Positions 20,995 to 32,023 of a DNA stretch of 64,000 bases are shown here, piece after piece. Positions within the stretch are counted from its first letter, which is position 1. Every line of letters starts with the position of its first letter. Where the stretch lies: NCBI GenBank assembly GCA_030435675.1, contig CM059622.1, forward strand, positions 10,478,001 through 10,542,000, written 5' to 3'. The DNA is from Steinernema hermaphroditum. Lineage: Eukaryota; Nematoda; Chromadorea; Rhabditida; Steinernematidae. A model generated the notes under the pieces. It had not been told where the DNA came from and did not search any database. It saw only the letters and a list, made by a program, of their open reading frames with translations. The position numbers were made by a program, and so were the translations under genes.

Positions 20995-23900
20995 TCAAAT
21001 CTCAAACATCCCGAACTTCGAACTCGTTGTGTTCTTCGAAAACGGAGGCACGATCGCGATCCCGACGTTAGCCTTTGGCGACAGAACGACCTTCTCGATT
21101 CTGCGATTCTTCGTCGCTTCCTGAAACCACAAACTCCACACTCAACGCACTCTTTCACAAGGACATACCACGTCCACGAATCCTCTGGGGCTGAACACAG
21201 TTTGCTTGAAGAGGTAGCTGTGGTCGGTCCGTTCGGGAAACTTCGCCACTCCGACGACCATTCCGTTCTTGAAGTACTCGAAGTCGACGATCTCCTTCTG
21301 CATCTGAGCGTCCCACGGATTCACACCGATCTGGAGAGCCTGCGATTCTGGGGGATTGAGGGACATTCCTATATTCGTCATCGGAGTGCTCTTCCCATTC
21401 TTGTCGAATACAAATGTGCACACGTGGCCATGGTCTTCGCTCTTCGTCGGCCTCTTTCCCATGAAGATGATCCTGGGAATGTCGCCGGACTCATTTTGCA
21501 CTCCTCTCCTGATGGCCTCCTTCTCTGCTTCAACTGGAATGTGTTGTGCTATCTGAGATTCACCGTTTAGTTGCTCTTCTGCTCTGCGTTGCCTCGGCAC
21601 TTCTTCTGTGGCATCTTCCCAGGACGCCAAAACGACCTTTTCGTATCCGCGCGGATTGCACATTTCCACCATAACCGCGTCGAACTAAAAAACACCTTTA
21701 ATCAGCTGGAGAGCGATTTCCGAAGCTACGGTTCTCTGCTCGGAGCGGAGTTCCCTTCCGACGAAGTCCGTGAGCTCCACGAACGTTTTCCTTATCAAGT
21801 CCACCGATTGCTTCAACGTACGGTAGGAATCTTTAAGTTCGTCGTATCGTTCTGTGCTGATGCCGTGATGCTCCGCCCACATCGGGGTCCACTCCGCGTT
21901 CAGTTCCAACTCCTTCGGAACATGGTCCTTTTCAAAAGTGTCACCGAAGTAATCGTCAACCCGGTCCAGCCGAGGATCTTCTGCCTCTTGCTGGATGGAC
22001 ATCGCGTGGAGCTGAGGATTTTCCTTCGAGGCGCCCTCGATGCAGCGAAGTTTCTAAACAAAAAAAACTGCAGTTTTTAAGATAACTACGCTAATAACTC
22101 ACCACTAACACCTGCTCAAGGGGGTCGTCATATTCAGCCCTGATTTCGTTGTTTTCGAGGTTCATGTACTCGCCAAAAGTGGCGATGATGTAGTTGATGA
22201 GGGTCTTTGCATCGAAGGTATCGTTCGCTCGAATCATCTCTTCTCGTCGAGGCTGTTTCAGGTGCTGCAGGAACGGCGGACAGATGGCCAGGAATTTGAC
22301 TAACGCTTTTAGATCCTTTCTGTTGGCGAAGGAGACGATCTTCGTCTCGAAGATTCTCCTTCCCAACAGAATTGCGCTTTCCTTTGCGGACTGGAACTCT
22401 CGCTGCTTCGTGTAGTCGAGAAGCGTGGGCTGTGGCGCCTTCGGAACAGACGGGAACGCCCCAATTTCAATGTTGATTTCGAAACTGTTCAAGAAGCGAT
22501 CCGACTCCTTGAAGGCGATGAACTCCTGGAGGAGCTGGACCACTTGGTAGTGGATGATGTTGCCGGCTGCCGTGAGGGGACCTGACAGGATCTTGATCAG
22601 ATCACTAAACACATCGACTAGAATCCCGCATCTGAGTACTCTACACGCGTACCTGAACCGCTCATCCAAGAATTTGTGCATCTCTTTGATTTTTATCTCC
22701 TTGGCGTTGTCGTGCAAGAAAGTGAACACAAGGTTCGACATCTGCCCCGTGAGAATCACGTCGAGAAGATTCGTACAGTAGTCGACCACAGGACCCTTGA
22801 CTCCGGTTTGAGTATTCGTTCCGACCTTCAGGCGACTTTGGAAGATGCTGGACTGCACCTTCCAGTCCTTCACCATGTAGCCATAGATCTCCCGAAGCAG
22901 TATAACGGCATACAGCAGGCGAGCATGCCTGAAACGTCGCTCACAATACATAGCAACATCCAGAAAGCAAACCTCTTGGCAAGTGTCATGACGTTTTCAA
23001 CATAAACTCCGTCATTCAATCGAAGATCGTAGCCCAGCAAGAAGGTGAAGTGTCCGAAGGCTGCCTTTTGATCGCCTGACGCGGCTGTTTGTCCTACGAC
23101 ACTGTAGGCAATCCAGAGCCGTTGGGGATCTCGGCTTCTAGGATCCATGTGAAAGGCTTTCACTTCGAAACTCATCGGGTCGATTGTACAGTTCGAAGCT
23201 GAATAAACAGAACGTAAATTTAAAAGGCAGCTCAAGCCTACGAAAATCTACGGCATTAGGTGCGAATCGGGCGATCGGAGTCACTCCAGCAGCGAAGACC
23301 TCGACCAGTGCGTCGTCTTCGGTGGCGCCTACGAGAATTGTTGGGACCAAAACGTTAGGGAGTGTTTGGTTCACAAAGTCCTCGAGATCTTCAAGCTCCT
23401 TCGTCTCTTCTCGGGTCATCTGCGCGTCACCCTTGACGTTAAATTCGGGAGTTTTGCAGAGCGCCAGGTGATCGTAATCTGCGAAACGGACGTTGCGGAG
23501 ATCTTCCAGCTGGAACCACTTGAGCATCTTGAACGGTTTCTCCACCCTGAACGATTAAATCACGATCATATTCAGTGTTCTGGGCTGATATGAACCTCAA
23601 GGTAAACTTGATCCGACCGCTCTCCACGTCCAAGTAGTGAACCAGGCCGCTGTTCATGGAGCATGCGAGAACATCGCCATCAGGACTCCAGCACAGCGCC
23701 AGGAGAGTCGTCGTGCTCTTACGCAGTTCGGCGTCGTCGGACCAAAGAAGACCGGGTTCTCCCGACAACTCGGCCTGAAAACCAGAACTGAATACTCCCC
23801 AAACAAGCAGCAGAACTCACTCTCCATCCCTGTTTTCCCTGGACGCGTCGGACAGAAACTTCGCCCTTGTCTGAAGCTACCGCGCAGACGGTGTGCCTCG

Positions 23901-24020
23901 GATTCCACTCGACAAAATCGATCTGAAAAGGCGCCAGTGAGCGAAGAGAGAAGCTTTCCGGTAACCTTGTGTGTCGACGTGTAGAACTTCGCATTTTTCG
24001 CCACTGAGCTGCGCCGCCAT
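20995..24020 (-). CDS. ANAPC4: Anaphase-promoting complex subunit 4 (APC4/EMB-30)
   Basis: Scaffold subunit of the APC/C ubiquitin ligase that drives the metaphase-anaphase transition. The first exon encodes MAAQLSGEKCEVLHVDTQ and splices to IDFVEWNPRHTVCAVASDKGE, the start of the APC4-type WD40 propeller; further blades contain LLALCWSPDGDVLACSMNSG and EDDALVEVFAAGV. The middle holds the long helical APC4 domain (LLREIYGYMVKDW, CTNLLDVILTG, then IIHYQVVQLLQEFIAFKES). The C-terminal segment includes VPRIIFMGKRP-like sequence and ends SKFGMFEI. Many short introns. The start was chosen because it is the only ATG giving the conserved first blade, and a GC-rich leader lies upstream. Total length is near 800 residues, as in human APC4. 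Named emb-30 in C. elegans. Confidence 0.8.
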
Positions 24021-24607
24021 CCTTCTTCGCCTTCCCCGCCGACCGGTGGCTCGGAGGAAGTCGACGTCGCCGGTTTCTTTGCCGCAGTAGAAGAAGGCGC
24101 CACCGAGGCCGAAGACGGAGATGCCACCGACTCGACGCCGTCCATCAGCAGCGACCCAGAAGCAGAATCCATCCTGGCTGTCTCTGAAACGAAGCAAGAG
24201 CATCTCGAAGTAGAAGATTCGCGACGACGGAGAGGAAAAGAAGAAGAGCGCTTCGGAGGGAGAAGAAGGATTCGAAAGTCGCGCGAAAAAGAGGCGCGCG
24301 CCAATGGTATTCCTCGCATCTTCGGTCTCCACTTTCGGCGTGCGCGCGAGAGCTTCTTGTGAGTCGCTTCATCTTCGCCTAGCGGATTTTGTGATCTTCT
24401 CTGTTGATCAATTCGTTTTTGTGACAAAGTACATCGCCCGTCTTACTAAATGCGCTATTTTTGGACGAAACGGCGATTCTCTTTTTTTGCTTTTAGTGTA
24501 ACGTGTTCTGGCGCTGCAGCTCTGCGCCCCGTTTGAATCACCCTGAACTGCAAAATGCAAAATCTTTATCTTCTGAGAATCTGTGGACAAGGAACAACGT
24601 TGAACGC

Positions 24608-25090
24608 TCAGAACGTCTTATAAGGAAGAAACTTTCCCGACCACACCATCTTCACTCTGTCGCCGTTTTCGTTCTTCTCGCGTTGGATATCGAGCGAGAA
24701 GTCGATGGCGCTCATGATTCCGTCGCCAAACTCTTCGTGGACGAGCTCTTTGATGCTGGGACCGTAGACGGAAAGGGCCTAGGAGGATAAGTAGAGCGGT
24801 TCTTGACACTTCCCTACCTCGTTGAGTCGGTAGATCAGGGGGTCGTTGGCGACGCCCTCGCTTCCCTTATAGGGCACGATCTGGAGCCAGGCGACGGCCT
24901 CGTCGTTGAGATCAAAGATGGTGCCAACGGTCTCCGCCTGTTGCTTCGTCATCTGCATCTGGCCGAGGCACGCGGCCGTCGTCCACTCCTTCGACTGACC
25001 GACCTGCTTCGCTACGTCGACCCACTTCAGCTGCTTCTGCACCTTGGCTGCCATTATCAGCTGCGTGACCATCTTTCGCGAGGTGATCAT
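24608..25090 (-). CDS. cynS: Cyanase (cyanate hydratase)
   Basis: Converts cyanate plus bicarbonate to ammonia and carbon dioxide (via carbamate). Two exons (24818-25090 and 24608-24778) with a 39-nt GT-AG intron give 147 residues; E. coli CynS has 156. The N-terminal helical half contains KWVDVAKQVGQSKEW, ACLGQMQMTK and the conserved DLNDEAVAWLQIVPYKG. The C-terminal half contains DPLIYRLNEALSVYG, ELVHEEFGDGIMSAIDF and GKFLPYKTF. The three catalytic residues of bacterial cyanase are all present: Arg and Glu in YRLNE, and Ser in GIMSAI. A CTTCCAG acceptor about 20 nt before the ATG suggests trans-splicing, so it is a functional worm gene rather than contamination. Most animals lack this enzyme. 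It lies between APC4 and a bZIP gene, same strand. Confidence 0.92.
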
Positions 25091-25829
25091 CTTGGGAGTC
25101 GACTGGAGGGACACTGGAAGCACAAAGGGGAAGCGGACGCACAAGTGAGCGATCGAGCGATCGTTTCAGAAATCAAAAGTCAACTTTACACTCGCGAGGA
25201 CACGCCCCCGGCGCTTCTCTTCCGCCCTGGCGACGTCGATCGGAGATCTCGAAGGCAGCGGAGCGGAAGGAACGGCGCCACTTTCCCACATTATGCCATC
25301 GAGGAACGGACAGAGAGTTGATAATTAAGGACGGTAATTGGATGCGCGAGGGCGTTGCACAATAATTGCCACTTGGAGGTCGAGATTGCCACTGAGAACG
25401 CGCCGAAGAAAGTTCTTTGTCCGGGGTGGAGGTGGCAAATCGACTCCTGGAGGTCGGGGAGGGGAGCGTGGGGTGTCACATGACTCTTTATCGCCACAAA
25501 TCGCGCAAAAAAGCAAGAAGTGAAGGTACCAGAAAAGCATTCCGACACTTATGCTGCGATCGCATTGCATCTGGGTTACGGTAAGCACTGTGTTTGTCCT
25601 GGAAAGAGAAAATGGACTTGTCATGAATGCAGAGAAGTGCTTGGGACTCGTATGATTTATTCTTTTCGCAATCAGATAACTTAACCCGTTGATAGAAATA
25701 CAGTAGTCGACAACATTGAGGTACATGGTGACAAAGAGGTGACTAAACGGACACTAGAAGGAACTAAAGCTAAGCAACCGAGATGACTAAGGGGACAGAA
25801 CTACGCAGGGAGGTTATGGTAGGCCTTGT

Positions 25830-27021
25830 TCAGTTCTCTTCCTTGACGGGGGGACTCGCGGAAGAGGCGCTGATCTGGTGGGAGAGGAGGAGCTGGTAGT
25901 GCTGGATCTGGAGACGCATCGAGGAGATCTCCGCCTTGAGTTGGATGTTCTCCTGAAGGGACACAAAAGGATTTAATGAGAGGGCGGTGGCGCGTACCTG
26001 CTCGAGCTGGTTGGCCTTAAGCGCCGTTTGCTCCTCTTTGTGGCGTCTGGCATCCCGTGACCTCTTCGCGGCGTCGTTGTTCTTCCGGCGGCGCTCGTAG
26101 TACGCGGCGTCCTGTAATCGACGAGAGTGAGTGAGGATTGCGCGCAACAGGTCAGACGATTGTTCTAGGGCCACGCGGCGGATTTGCATAATGGAGGCGG
26201 CCGAGTGGAAAACGCGACGCCAAAAAAGGGGCCAGATTTGAATATTTACGGTCTCCCTCGGGATGGCCATTTGGGATGCGTTTGAGTGATTTAGCGCTTT
26301 AGGTGACCGAGAGAGAGACGAACTTTAGAAGATCACCACAGTCATGCTCTGCTTCTGTTTGGTTGACTTCCTGGCAAAACTCCCAAACTTCTCCCGATTG
26401 AGGCTTACGTAACCCAATCCTCGTTCGGTCTCTGTTGACCTCACCGCCTGAATCTAAACAACTTCAACCGCGTCCCTATGACCCCTGGGATAATCCAGTC
26501 ACCGCGCTTAGGCGGCCCCTTTGCACCTTCTTGGTCGCAACAGTTACTCCACCTGGAGATCCGGATCCTCACCTTTTTTTCGTCGGGAATCGGCGCCGCC
26601 TGCTTCCGCTGCGGAGGCGAAGACTGGCTGGAAGCGGAGGAGGGCGAAGTGCTCGAGTGGGGGGAGTGCGATTCCAGAGAGACGAGCTCCAGCTTCGGCT
26701 TCTTGAGGGGAGGGTTGTCCACCGACACCGAGAGGGGAGGCGAGAAGGCGGAGGCGTTGGCGGTGGGCAGGAAGGCACCTCCAAGGGGGTACTTCTGGAA
26801 GGCAGGGGTACTGTAGGCGAGGCGTTCCACGGTGGACGACTAACCAGGTTCTGGAGGAGAAGAGCGGCGATCGCCGGGTCGGGGAAGGCGAAGGCTGGCT
26901 GGAAGGCCCGAGGGGCGCTCAGAAGGGAGGCGGTGAAGTCGAGGGCGCCAGCGGCGAGGTCCGGGGTGGAGGAGGGAAGAGGCGACTGGCGCTTCCGGGA
27001 GAAGTCCAGAGCGGCGTCCAT
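25830..27021 (-). CDS. ces-2/NFIL3/PAR-type bZIP transcription factor
   Basis: Nuclear leucine-zipper protein. The N-terminal exon starts MDAALDFSRKR and contains LDFTASLLSAPRAFQP. A second, Ser/Pro-rich exon (FLPTANASAFSPPLSV, LKKPKLELVSLESHSP) ends in PDEKK. After an intron of about 450 bp comes the basic region DAAYYERRRKNNDAAKRSRD, diagnostic for the PAR/NFIL3/CES-2 group, followed by the zipper QLEQENIQLKAEISSMRLQI and a short tail ending PPVKEEN. The last two exons meet at LEQ/ENIQ. A TTTCCAG acceptor about 12 nt before the chosen ATG fits trans-splicing. The large intron carries a TTGCATAA site, which this family can bind. A partial duplicate of its first exon lies just upstream at 27.64 kb. 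Confidence 0.88.
26184..26191 (+). promoter_or_regulatory. TTGCATAA site in the bZIP intron
   Basis: Complement of TTATGCAA, a C/EBP/PAR-type bZIP half-site pair, also inside an octamer ATTTGCAT. Similar sites recur at 28778, 29722 and 30666. Confidence 0.3.
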
Positions 27022-27629
27022 TACGTCAAAATCTGGAAAGGAGCAACAAGTGAGTGTGACATAAGAGGACAGCTCGGGGGACCAACCGCGGCGCCGCAAT
27101 TAGCGCCGAGGGCCACCGGAGCCGACCGCGCGCCGTCGCAGACTGTCGGATATCTGTTGCGGCGAGGCGACCGCGATGACCCCGCGATGACCCTTCGAGG
27201 GAGGGGTGGGAGCAGCGCCCGGCCGCCTGGCGACTCGGCGGCTTCTACTACTTACATCATAAAAGGTTAAACATTGCGTTGCATTCAGCGGGGGCGGAGA
27301 CGCCGCGGTCAAAGGGTCACAAGGCGCGGACGTCTGAGGTGAGCTTCTTGAGGTGACTCCGCCGTCACTCAGCTGTCAGATTAGGAGGGCATCCGAGGAC
27401 AGAAGGCACACAGGAGGGGAGCTTTTTGAAGGCAGTTGGGGGAAAGTGGAACGGTTTATCTGCACGTACGCTTGGCCACTTATCAGTACAAGTCTTCTGT
27501 ATCTTATCGCACCGAAAAAAAACGACTTCCAGACGAACTAAGAGTTTCTTTTGCAGGGTGTGTATTTTTGAGTACGATGCTAACTTTTTGATCCAAAAGA
27601 GGTGGGAATTACAGAACAGCTTCAAAGAA

Positions 27630-27765
27630 AGCCTGGACAGCAAGGCACCTCCGTGAGGGGGTACTGTAAGCAAGGGCTTCCATGACTAACCAGGTTCTGG
27701 AGGAGATCGCCGGCTGGAAGGCTCGATGGGAGTTCAGAAGGGAAGCGGAGAAGTCAAGGGTGCCG
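27630..27765 (-). pseudogene. Truncated duplicate of the bZIP first exon and flanking intron
   Basis: Minus-strand text encodes LDFSASLLNSHRAFQPAI, matching LDFTASLLSAPRAFQPAF in the bZIP gene. The following intron and second-exon start (GACTAACCAGGTTCTGGAGG on the plus strand, AAGGCACCTCC, GGGGGTACT) are also shared. An internal deletion removes the FPDPAIAALL stretch. There is no continuation into a basic region, so this is a dead fragment or an alternative exon. Confidence 0.6.
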
Positions 27766-27799
27766 GACGTACCGTATTGCAGATTCAGATCCGTCAACG

Positions 27800-30700
27800 T
27801 AATGTACCCTAAAAAGCCGAAGCAAGAAGAAGATGAAATGCCGGATAAACCGAGGGGAAAGACTTCTGTTTCTAGAACGCTGCCTACATCGAATATTCTC
27901 CATTACTTTGCCTCTGTTGTCTCTACACTTAATTAGCATTTCCCACTGCTGCGATATCTCTCACATTTCGCATTTTATAGCAGTTGTTGTTAGATAACCG
28001 CCTAGGGGATCGCATGTTTTGAAACTTGATGCAAGAGATGCGGAAGTTAGTTCTTACCAATAGAAAAGATGGCCCTTCTCTTCCGAACTTGACTAATCCG
28101 TTTTTGGAGTTTCCCCAAGACCTTCAGTTGTTCTCTTTTGCATCTGGATAGAACTCGAATCCAGAGAGCATTGGCGATTCCAACGATGACCCGAATGGGA
28201 CGAATCAGTGCTGCACTTCTCCACTTTTTGTCCTCCTCGATCTGAGCAGGTGCCCCGTGTGTCCTCATCCATGTCTAATCGCGCATCATCCAGCGAATCC
28301 ATCTGCCTTCTGCCGTCTTCGTCACCGTTTACAGTCATCCTCTTCGCTCCTTTTACGGTGCTCAGCGCATTCCTTTGGCGGCCCGCCGCCATATCTAATT
28401 ACGTGTGGCCGCGTCCGATTCCGGTACAAGTGGGCCAATTGTCCCCGTCGGCGCCGTCGCCATAAGGCCGCCGAAGCCCGACTTCGGTGACCTCGCTTGA
28501 AAAGGGTCCGAATCACTCGAGGGTTCCGAAGAACCTCCAGAAGAATCCGCGTTTACGACGCGGCGATCATCCTCCATTGTTTCTCGCGTCGTAAATCGCG
28601 CGGTGACCCGTGCCACGGATCTAATTGTTGCCACTCTTGTGCCAACTTTATGTCACTCGAAGCCAGCTGCGCCGGCTACGGTACTCGCGCTCCGTCTTTT
28701 AGGGCCACCCGCGCCGTTTTCTTACGATGACCTCACCATCTCGCGCATCTCATTATGATCTCAGGCGGCACGATAATTTGCATAACGACAGGCGGTGCAC
28801 GAGAGGCGCTCCTTTGCCGGCCGCCACTTAATTCCCCCACAGTCGAGTGGACTCTCCAATTTCGCGCAAAACGGACGCCGCCGCGCCGAACGGAGCCAAT
28901 TACGGTAGGCTGCGCATATGGCAAAAAAGGCGATGAAGGTCCCGGTACTGAAAGGGAACGCTTTGGAATGTGCCGATTTTTTGTGGAGAGGAATTATGAT
29001 TGAGGGGAGGTGGAGGCTAATGGAGGACGTCAGAAGGGTTAGAGGACGAAAAAAGGGACAAGAAGATGTTTTTTTTGTAAGGAGGTCTTCGCTTCGTCGT
29101 TGCCGTGAGTTGAGTTGAACCCAACATTGAACACACCTTGTTCGAAATCAGGATAACCTCAGCATGGATAGGATCTCCAAGGCCCTTGACGCGTAGGATT
29201 GTCTCCCTGGCAGCGCAACCTCTCAAATTTTTGTTCTATTTCTTGCGATATAAAAAACTAAAGCAATAATTTTTTATAAAGAATTTTTACTCGAGCCTCG
29301 ATAGAGCTTAACAGTTTAACGGATAGCGCCAGATCCAGACGTTCTAGAGCTTTCCAGATGTCTCCAAATGCATAGCATGACTGTTCAAAAATGGATCCGT
29401 CCACCTCCGTGGCCCATAATTCTTTCCATCCATCCTCCTCAAGTACGCAACATCTACCCAATCACCGGCCTTTACAGCCCAATGCCAGCTGTTTGCGGTC
29501 ACTCGGCCCTCGCGAGCACCCATAAACGCGCCCGAGGCGATTCACCTGCAACTTTTTGTAACACAATCGTTCTCTTTTTGCGCGTCCATCGGCGACGGCC
29601 AAATGACGCTGACCTCATCCATTCATAATCCTCTTCTTCTCCTCCGTGGCCGTATATCACACTTCGCCGACGCGCTCCCGACTGCCGCAATGACAACATA
29701 AGCACTGCGGTCGAGTAACATTTGCATAAACGGAGAAGGTTCTTTGAGTTGAGTCGACCGCGACCGCACGGAGCCCAGCGCCGTCGGATTTGGCGGTGTG
29801 CAGAAGAGATCGAAAAAAGGAGGGATCTGAGAAGAAGCTGGGAAGGTTAGACTGCACAAACGAAGAAAGAAGGAATCATGGATGCCACAACTGTCCGAGT
29901 ACGGGCCCGATTCAAAAGGAATTCTAAGTCCAAATCGAATCAAGTCCATCTTCTCGTCCAACATCCTGGATTCTAAAAGATTTTTTTTGACGATCAGTCC
30001 GCAGTTATGTGGGGTTACGGTAATGACCTTCTTCTTCATTTTACACCTGGTCCCGTTGGAAAATCACATTTTCGCCTAAAACACCAAATTTTTACAAAGG
30101 CGGAGAAAGTTGTAAAAAAAAAGGAAAACCCTGTTCTTCAAGAAGCGCAATTTCGCTGCCCCCTGACCGTACTCGAACATTGCCGACGCCACAAGAAGCA
30201 GTAACGACCGGAGTGTTCAAAGGCTTTCAGGGTTCAGAAGTCAGAAGCTCCTTGTCTGTGGATTCCGAAGCACTGCTTTATTTACCCACATAGCAGTCGA
30301 GATATATTGAAAGTGCCAACGTCGGACTCTGATCTTTGCAATCGTCCTCGGGCCTCGCCTACCTCATCTGGCTCGAATCTTTCTCCATTTCATAAAAAGA
30401 TGCATTTAGTCACCACGGTTTTATATACAAGAATGTTGATATTGCCAATGCCGGACTCTTCTTCGTAATCTGCTCCCATCAGGGGTCCTTTCCCAGCACT
30501 CCATACTTTCCATTATGACGTCTCAATGCTGCGCGCAGTGAACCAAACTAATTCGTCACCTAATGCACAAGTATGTCCGAACAAGGAACGACAAAGTTGC
30601 GGCGAGCGACCGGCTCTGACCTTCGCTATCTGGTTGCGTCGGTAATGCGATCTCTCGCCTCGAATTTGCATAATTGCAATTAGCATAACGGCGTGACTCC

Positions 30701-32023
30701 CACTGTGCGCGTGACCCCGTCGTCAATCAAAGTTTTCGGACAGTCGCCTGACTCTCGACGACCCGTATGGGCCAGAGCTGAGCACTCCGGAGCCGAGCGG
30801 AGTGAAAGGGATTTTGAAAGGACGATCGAGCGTTGCGTCACGCTTTCGGCGACGGCGATTACCCCGCAATGACCCTTTTCACCTGTTTGCGCCGTTGCGT
30901 CACCGACTAAGTGTCCCTTCGCTGCGGGACCATCGAGAAGATAAAGTTGCAACTTGGAGGAGGTTCAAGTGACTCGACGGGGTGCCGCGGCCACTCTGTG
31001 CTTATGTAACTCCTAATAACTTGAAGAAAGTGGACGAGGAGACTAGAAGAAAATACCATGAAGGTCATCTTTCTGTTATGATATAAGAAGGATAGGGTAC
31101 TGTATATTTGGATAAGGTGAACGGTCCATAGTTAAAGGCCCCTTCTAAGAGATTGATGTCGATTCTTAATAACAGGCCGATCTGCTGAGGGAGGGGGCTG
31201 ACTGATCAGATCAGACGAACGTTCGGAAGGAGATTTCGATTTTCCACTGGCGTTCGTGAGCTCTTTTGCAGATTCAAGTCCAATCAGGTAGGACACGCTG
31301 CAGATTCCACTGGGAGGCACGACCGCTCATTCTCATGTAGTTACACAAAAGTTGGCTCCTCAGACAGACATCATCCTCCACGAGACGTCTATAAAAGCAC
31401 TGGCGTCTGTGTATTGATGGCCAGGGATAACATAAAATCTTTATTTGTGCAAATTACAGCACCTTCAGGTGTACTTTCAGGAAATTAAACTACCTTTCAC
31501 CTTTATTCTAAACGCTATTTTCACTGAACTTTGCCCTACAGTAAGCCATCGCCTCCTTCAAATCCGACATTTCTCAAGATTGCTCTAGTCCTACTTTCCA
31601 TCACAACCTGGCCCTCTCGTTCATTCAAATCTGGTCCCGTGTGGCGCCATTGACGACCTAATAAGAAGTCCGATGAGCGAGGTCGCCGCGTATTGTTACA
31701 AGCTAATGCAATTATGCGTGAGGGCCACATGTTAGCATCAGGTAGGACACGCGTGTCCTCCGCTGTCCGTTGTGGCGGCAGGTAATTAGCCACGACGACA
31801 GATTGTCGACGTCGTCTTTCCCAGCGCCGCCGCAATCTTCGTCGAACATAGCCAAACAGCGTTCGCAAACACGGGCCACAAAGAAACGACACCAAAAAGG
31901 CATCGACCGAGGGAGTGTTGCGCACTCGATAGTGAGCGTCTCGGCAAACAGAGGAGCGATTGATGGCCCCGGTGACCTCGTTAAGTAATTGTGATAAGGA
32001 ATGGCGACTTTATACAAACAGAG
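27800..32023. other. 4.2-kb gene-free region between the bZIP and astacin genes
   Basis: No coding gene I can support. The region is GC-mixed with several ATTTGCATAA-type octamer/bZIP sites (28776-28785, 29720-29729, 30664-30673) and an ATTTGCATAATTGCAATTAG cluster near 30,664 that also contains homeodomain-like TAATTG/CAATTA cores. These look like cis-regulatory DNA of the upstream bZIP gene, which is transcribed away from it; this is inference. Confidence 0.4.
30664..30683 (+). promoter_or_regulatory. Clustered octamer/bZIP and homeodomain-like sites
   Basis: ATTTGCATAATTGCAATTAG packs an octamer, a TTGCATAA element and two overlapping homeodomain cores into 20 bp. A candidate enhancer core; no functional evidence in the sequence alone. 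Confidence 0.3.

Noticed and set aside
26435..27099. Long Gly/Arg-rich plus frame and alternate minus frame over the bZIP exons
   Set aside because: Frames complementary to or offset from the bZIP coding exons; no independent similarity.
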